From Glandiceps talaboti (lineage: Eukaryota > Hemichordata > Enteropneusta > Spengelidae), in the NCBI RefSeq assembly GCF_964340395.1, contig NC_135552.1, positions 15,332,194 through 15,396,193 on the forward strand: DNA of 64,000 nt, in the 5' to 3' direction. Below the pieces are notes generated by a model, which was not told the origin of the DNA, ran no database searches, and saw only the letters and a list, made by a program, of their open reading frames with translations. Each line of letters begins with the position of its first letter. Within the stretch, counting starts at the first letter, position 1. Position numbers and translations under genes: made by a program. This document shows, one piece after another, positions 59,949-64,000 of the stretch.

Positions 59949-59990
59949 AAAATGGCAGGCGAATGCACTTCCTGTGACGTCACCGGAAGT
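59949..59990. promoter_or_regulatory. Promoter core: ETS-CRE-ETS composite with YY1-like site
   Basis: ACTTCCTG (59967-59974), TGACGTCA (59975-59982, a perfect CRE) and CCGGAAGT (59983-59990, a consensus ETS/GABP site) abut without gaps. Together they form a 24-bp palindrome with 22 matching positions. AAAATGGCAGG (from 59949) resembles a YY1 site. Such sites are typical of TATA-less, often bidirectional animal promoters. Confidence 0.75.
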
Positions 59991-60611
59991 TGCCCATCCT
60001 CGACATCGAATGAGAAGTGGACCTTTCCCCGTATCCGATATTCCACAACACAGGCGACTCGCCTTCTTTGTAATCAATGTAACAATCATGAACATCCTGC
60101 ATTGACAATGCGATATTGTATGATGCATGTCTTTCCGAGGAAATCTGAATATATCTACTCATTTTAATTGCATTTATGTTTTTAAAGAAAAAAAAGCTTA
60201 AGATATATTAGAATTTTTTTAAACTTGTTATTGCTTTTAGTAAGCTTAGATCTTTTCGTGCTGGTCGTTTATGGTATCAGCTTTCATCATCGTGTGTAAA
60301 CTAAATATTTGATGGGACGCTACGCCTGTCGCGCAATGCATTGTTTGAATACGAAATGTCACGTAGGGTATGATTCCCCATAGTTCCTTGCAGTGATACA
60401 TGATACCACCACTGCTATGTCGACTCTCAGACAAATACTGTTATCTCAATATTAATTAATTACTGTTATATTTATTAGAGCATTACGCAGAAACGTAGAA
60501 AAAAAAATATAGCAAAGTATATACAGAAGATGGAAATTAAAAAGAAAATATCGAGAAATATATATTATTAGTAAGGGCTAACCGCTAAGATGGAAATTTA
60601 ATCATTTTAAA

Positions 60612-60665
60612 TTCAATTCAATTTTATTGTCCGACTCAGAAATTTCTCTTTGGCTTTCCCCCAAA
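60612..60665 (-). repeat. Possible LINE/SINE 3' end with TTGAA tail
   Basis: On the minus strand GTCGGACAATAAAATTGAAT and further TTGAA units resemble a non-LTR 3' end, and share the AATAAA-to-CAATTGAA layout with the intact LINE at 12390. There is no coding remnant. Confidence 0.3.
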
Positions 60666-60730
60666 TAAACACAGTTTACTTATAAAAATGTACACAACTG
60701 AAGATAAAAACACTGATACATGTATATATA

Positions 60731-60741
60731 GAGAGGGAGAG

Positions 60742-60830
<89 letters not shown>
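60731..60830. repeat. (GA)n microsatellite
   Basis: Nearly pure GA repeat of 100 bases. Confidence 0.97.
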
Positions 60831-60834
<4 letters not shown>

Positions 60835-61310
60835 AATTGATAACAGAATGCTTATATTGTACTGAAAATATATTTTTACTAATGTTCTTGTGGGTGAATG
60901 CAATTTTTAAGGGCCTGCCTGAAGGCAACACTAGTAATCCAACATACGATATTGCACGGCTAACAAGTTCTTAAATGTTAATTTGGCCTAGCTATTTCTT
61001 GGCATTGTGTGTATCGTATGAAGTACACACAAGGGAATTGTTATTGCTGTAAGGGGCTAAAGTCCTAATTAGTCTATAATTGACATAATATACAACACAT
61101 ATTTATAACAGTAACCATACAACATAGACTAGAGTTGGAAAGTAAATGAATAGAAAATATAGATTTTTGAGAAAGTCTATAGCCTACTTCTCAACTAGAA
61201 GATATAGAATTAGAATATCAACATCATCATGGGTTGGGCTGGTGCGGTATATAATGATATGATGTGTGCTGAATGTTTTGTATGTGTTGTTATTCATTCA
61301 TACGGAGATG
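60831..61310. other. Spacer without recognised feature
   Basis: AT-rich sequence. I see nothing supportable. Confidence 0.5.
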
Positions 61311-61311
61311 C

Positions 61312-61627
<316 letters not shown>

Positions 61628-61834
61628 TAACCTTGATATCTGCAGCAAAACAGCGAGGCAAATTTACTGAATATGATTTGATGTCATAATTTTGGGGTGC
61701 ACTCAAAATTACCCTTTGACATGAGAAAATGCATGCATGCACATGTCAATGTTCTACGAGTGTTTACTCATTCCAGGACAGGAATTGACATATATACAAT
61801 TAGTTGAGCTTTAAAGAAAGGTTTTAATTAAATG

Positions 61835-62593
61835 TTATTACACCTCGACGTTCTTACACAAGCTGTCATTGGTCAGAATGGAATCACATGACCTACTCAA
61901 ATAGGCTATTGCCCGCGCGGTGATATTGCCCGCGCGTGCACAGACTAATGCCCGGCACTATTGCTCGCTGGATTTATTTGTTGCACATCTATTCTGCGCA
62001 TGTTTTCCAGTTTTACGCGCTCGAGGCGGCAAACTAACTACAGTAAGTCACACCAGCTTATTTCTTGCAGAAATTTGAATAAATACAATCACAGACTAGC
62101 TCCTACAAATAATGCATGCCATGTCCGTATTCGATGCTTAACTGAAAGTACAATTTGGAAATGCACCTTGAAAGGGAAATTTTTTCTATCGATGACGAAT
62201 GCTGATGAATGAAGAGTAGCTATGTGATTGATTGGACGAATGAGTGAACAGTGTAATAAAATTAATAACACATGCGCTCTGGAAATATCACAATTTAATG
62301 CCTGCCCTCGGGCTGGCACTCTTTACCACAATTTTGATTCAAAATCTTGGTAAAGAGTGCCAACCCTTGTGCAGGCACTAAATTGTGATATTGCCCTCGC
62401 TGGCATGTGTTATCATTTAGATAATAGAATAGATGTGCAACGGTCGAAATAAATCCAGCGGGCAATAGTGCTGGACATTAGTCTGTGCACGCGCGGGCAA
62501 TATCACCGCGCGGGCAATAGTCTATTCAAAGTAGGTCAGGTGATTCGATTCTGACCAATGACAGCTTGTGTAAGAACGCCGAGGTGTTATAAA
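61835..62593. mobile_element. Large foldback element with arms of about 165 bp and a nested hairpin
   Basis: The left arm (61835-61997) and right arm (62422-62593) are inverted copies: CACCTCGACGTTCTTACACA against CACCTCGGCGTTCTTACACA, ATTGCCCGCGCGGTGATATT in both, and GTTGCACATCTATTC in both. The arms are strikingly GC-rich around GCCCGCGCG. A second inverted repeat, 62265-62413, is nested between them. No transposase frame. Confidence 0.9.
62265..62413. repeat. Inner hairpin of the 62-kb foldback
   Basis: Arms with ATAACACATGC, ATATCACAATTTA, TGCCTGC and GGCACTCTTTACC oppose each other around CAATTTTGATTCAAAATC. Confidence 0.85.
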
Positions 62594-62930
62594 GTTCGAT
62601 AAAACAGATTCCCAACACTGTCCTTTGACGGTCACCGAGTATATAAACCTGTACTAGTAGCGATGGAGATAACATAGAAATACACAATGTTTCTAGTTTG
62701 TCTGTTGTTTTTGCGTTTTATTTTTCCCACGTTGACGTTGCATTCGATATTCGTATGTGTTGATGCCCGGTCAATCGGTCACTGTAAGATCGTATATGTA
62801 GCCATGGCTTTTTAATTTGTTGAAAGTTTGAAGTTGAAAGTTATACATGTTCCTGTTTTGAAGCCATCTTGAAAGAAAAATCATACAAGTTTGAGTACAA
62901 GCATAAAATCTATATCTGTTCTTTTTAAGG

Positions 62931-63136
62931 CCCGTATAATACTACGAACAGTCAGAGTCTGTCAACATTTACAACCGTACTTGAGTATGGTAAACCTGCT
63001 GGGACGCCCTCACACATCGGCCAACACCTTCAAGTTTCACTTGATAGAACAAGGCAAGTTGAGGCATAGACAGTGCAGAGGAAACTATATATGGTTGAGG
63101 GACCAGACGTTTTTAACCAGACAGTTTAAAACTTGA
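62931..63136 (+). CDS. Exon-like open stretch, unknown product (possible terminal exon)
   Basis: A T-rich TTCTTTTTAAG acceptor-like site is followed by 68 open codons to TGA at 63134-63136. The peptide (ARIILRTVRVCQHLQPYLSM, then HTSANTFKFHLIEQGK and YIWLRDQTFL) has a balanced composition, not repeat-like. AATAAA lies at about 63494. I do not recognise a domain. It could be the last exon of a plus-strand gene, or chance. Confidence 0.3.
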
Positions 63137-63560
63137 GTGAGCGTCCATGGATAAAAAACACATGCAATAATATTTTATATCTTCATCTCTCCTTTATCCA
63201 CACATTTAGTTATTCCTTAACAATTTTCCACTGTTCCGTTTATGAAAATTGAAAATTTTCGTAGACGTTATTTTGATTAATGGCCACATTTCCGTTTTCA
63301 TTCAGCAATATCTATTTATTGTGCCCTAAAGCGTCCTATAGTAAGTAATTGTACAGAAATATATGTATATGTAAATATTTACCAGAGTGCACAATATCAA
63401 AATGAACTTTAGTAATCTTTCAAATGGGAATGTACTGTATCAGCATTATAAAAATAGATAATTATTCATGTGAGTATTTAGATTACTCTCTAAATAAATT
63501 GTATAATGACAATATACCATTACATGTTGCAGCGTGAAGTTTGGAACAACCACACATAGG
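63137..63560. other. AT-rich spacer
   Basis: No gene is seen. It contains CTCTAAATAAATTG, a possible plus-strand poly(A) signal. Confidence 0.4.
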
Positions 63561-63567
63561 TTTGTAG

Positions 63568-63870
63568 ATGTATGTATGTATGTATGTATGTATGTATGTA
63601 TGTATGTATGTATGTATGTATGTATGTATGTATGTATGTATGTATGTATGTTGTATGTGTATGTGTATGTATGTATGTATGTATGTATGTATGTATGTAT
63701 GTATGTATGTATGTATGTATGTATGTATGTATGTATGTATGTATGTCTCTGTGTGTGTGTACTTACCTACCTACCCACCCACGCACCTACTCCCTACCTA
63801 CCTACCTACCTACCTACCTATCTACATATCTATCTATCTATCTATATATCTATCTATCAATCAATCAATG
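63568..63870. repeat. (TATG)n, (CTAC)n and (TATC)n microsatellites
   Basis: TATG repeats run to about 63747, then CTAC/CCAC and TATC units to about 63870. Confidence 0.95.
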
Positions 63871-64000
63871 TGTGTGTCTAATCAATGTGTGTGTCTATCT
63901 GTGTATTTACGTACATCTATGACAGTTGGAATGTCATGTATATATATCTCGTATTAGAATTGTATAAGTCTCGGTGACAAGTACAATTGTATTTGAAACT

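Overview
This window is animal nuclear DNA. It is AT-rich, with GT-AG introns throughout, very many micro- and minisatellites, several families of small inverted-repeat elements and one long LINE. The recognisable host genes are integrins. I read this as a marine invertebrate genome, perhaps a deuterostome such as a hemichordate or cephalochordate, but the species cannot be fixed from the sequence alone.

Layout. Two integrin genes lie head-to-tail on the minus strand. (1) At about 59.9-32.9 kb there is a complete integrin beta gene. I could rebuild 22 coding exons by hand, with consistent splice phases and a total of 2388 nt (795 residues plus stop). They carry a signal peptide, PSI domain, beta-I/MIDAS domain, cysteine-rich stalk, transmembrane helix and an NPIY/NPTY tail. 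A probable 5' non-coding exon lies at 59795-59935, just downstream of a composite ETS-CRE-ETS promoter site. (2) From 20863 to the left edge there is the 5' part of an integrin alpha gene: nine exons, 384 codons, signal peptide and beta-propeller, no inserted I domain. Its wording is closest to the alpha-4/alpha-9 class. The gene continues beyond base 1. About 12 kb separates the beta stop codon from the alpha start codon. An alpha and a beta subunit, whose products dimerise at the plasma membrane, are therefore neighbours on the same strand.

Alpha intron 1 (8449-20690) holds an apparently full-length Tx1/L1-type non-LTR retrotransposon (12390-18267, minus strand) with two intact reading frames: a CCHC zinc-knuckle ORF1 and an endonuclease/reverse transcriptase ORF2. 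It is bounded on both sides by the same (AGT)n/(ACT)n microsatellite and has no poly(A) tail, which suggests insertion targeted to that repeat.

The introns and spacers are filled with tandem repeats (units from 1 to about 146 bp) and MITE or foldback elements, several flanked by TTAA. Two local duplications matter for splicing. One is an array of about 15 copies of the beta exon-2 3' splice site in the intron before that exon. The other is a decayed copy of the start of beta exon 12 next to a 26-G run. Right of the beta promoter (60-64 kb) there is one exon-like open stretch of unknown identity on the plus strand, plus foldbacks and satellites. I saw no prokaryotic-type system, CRISPR array or rRNA gene.
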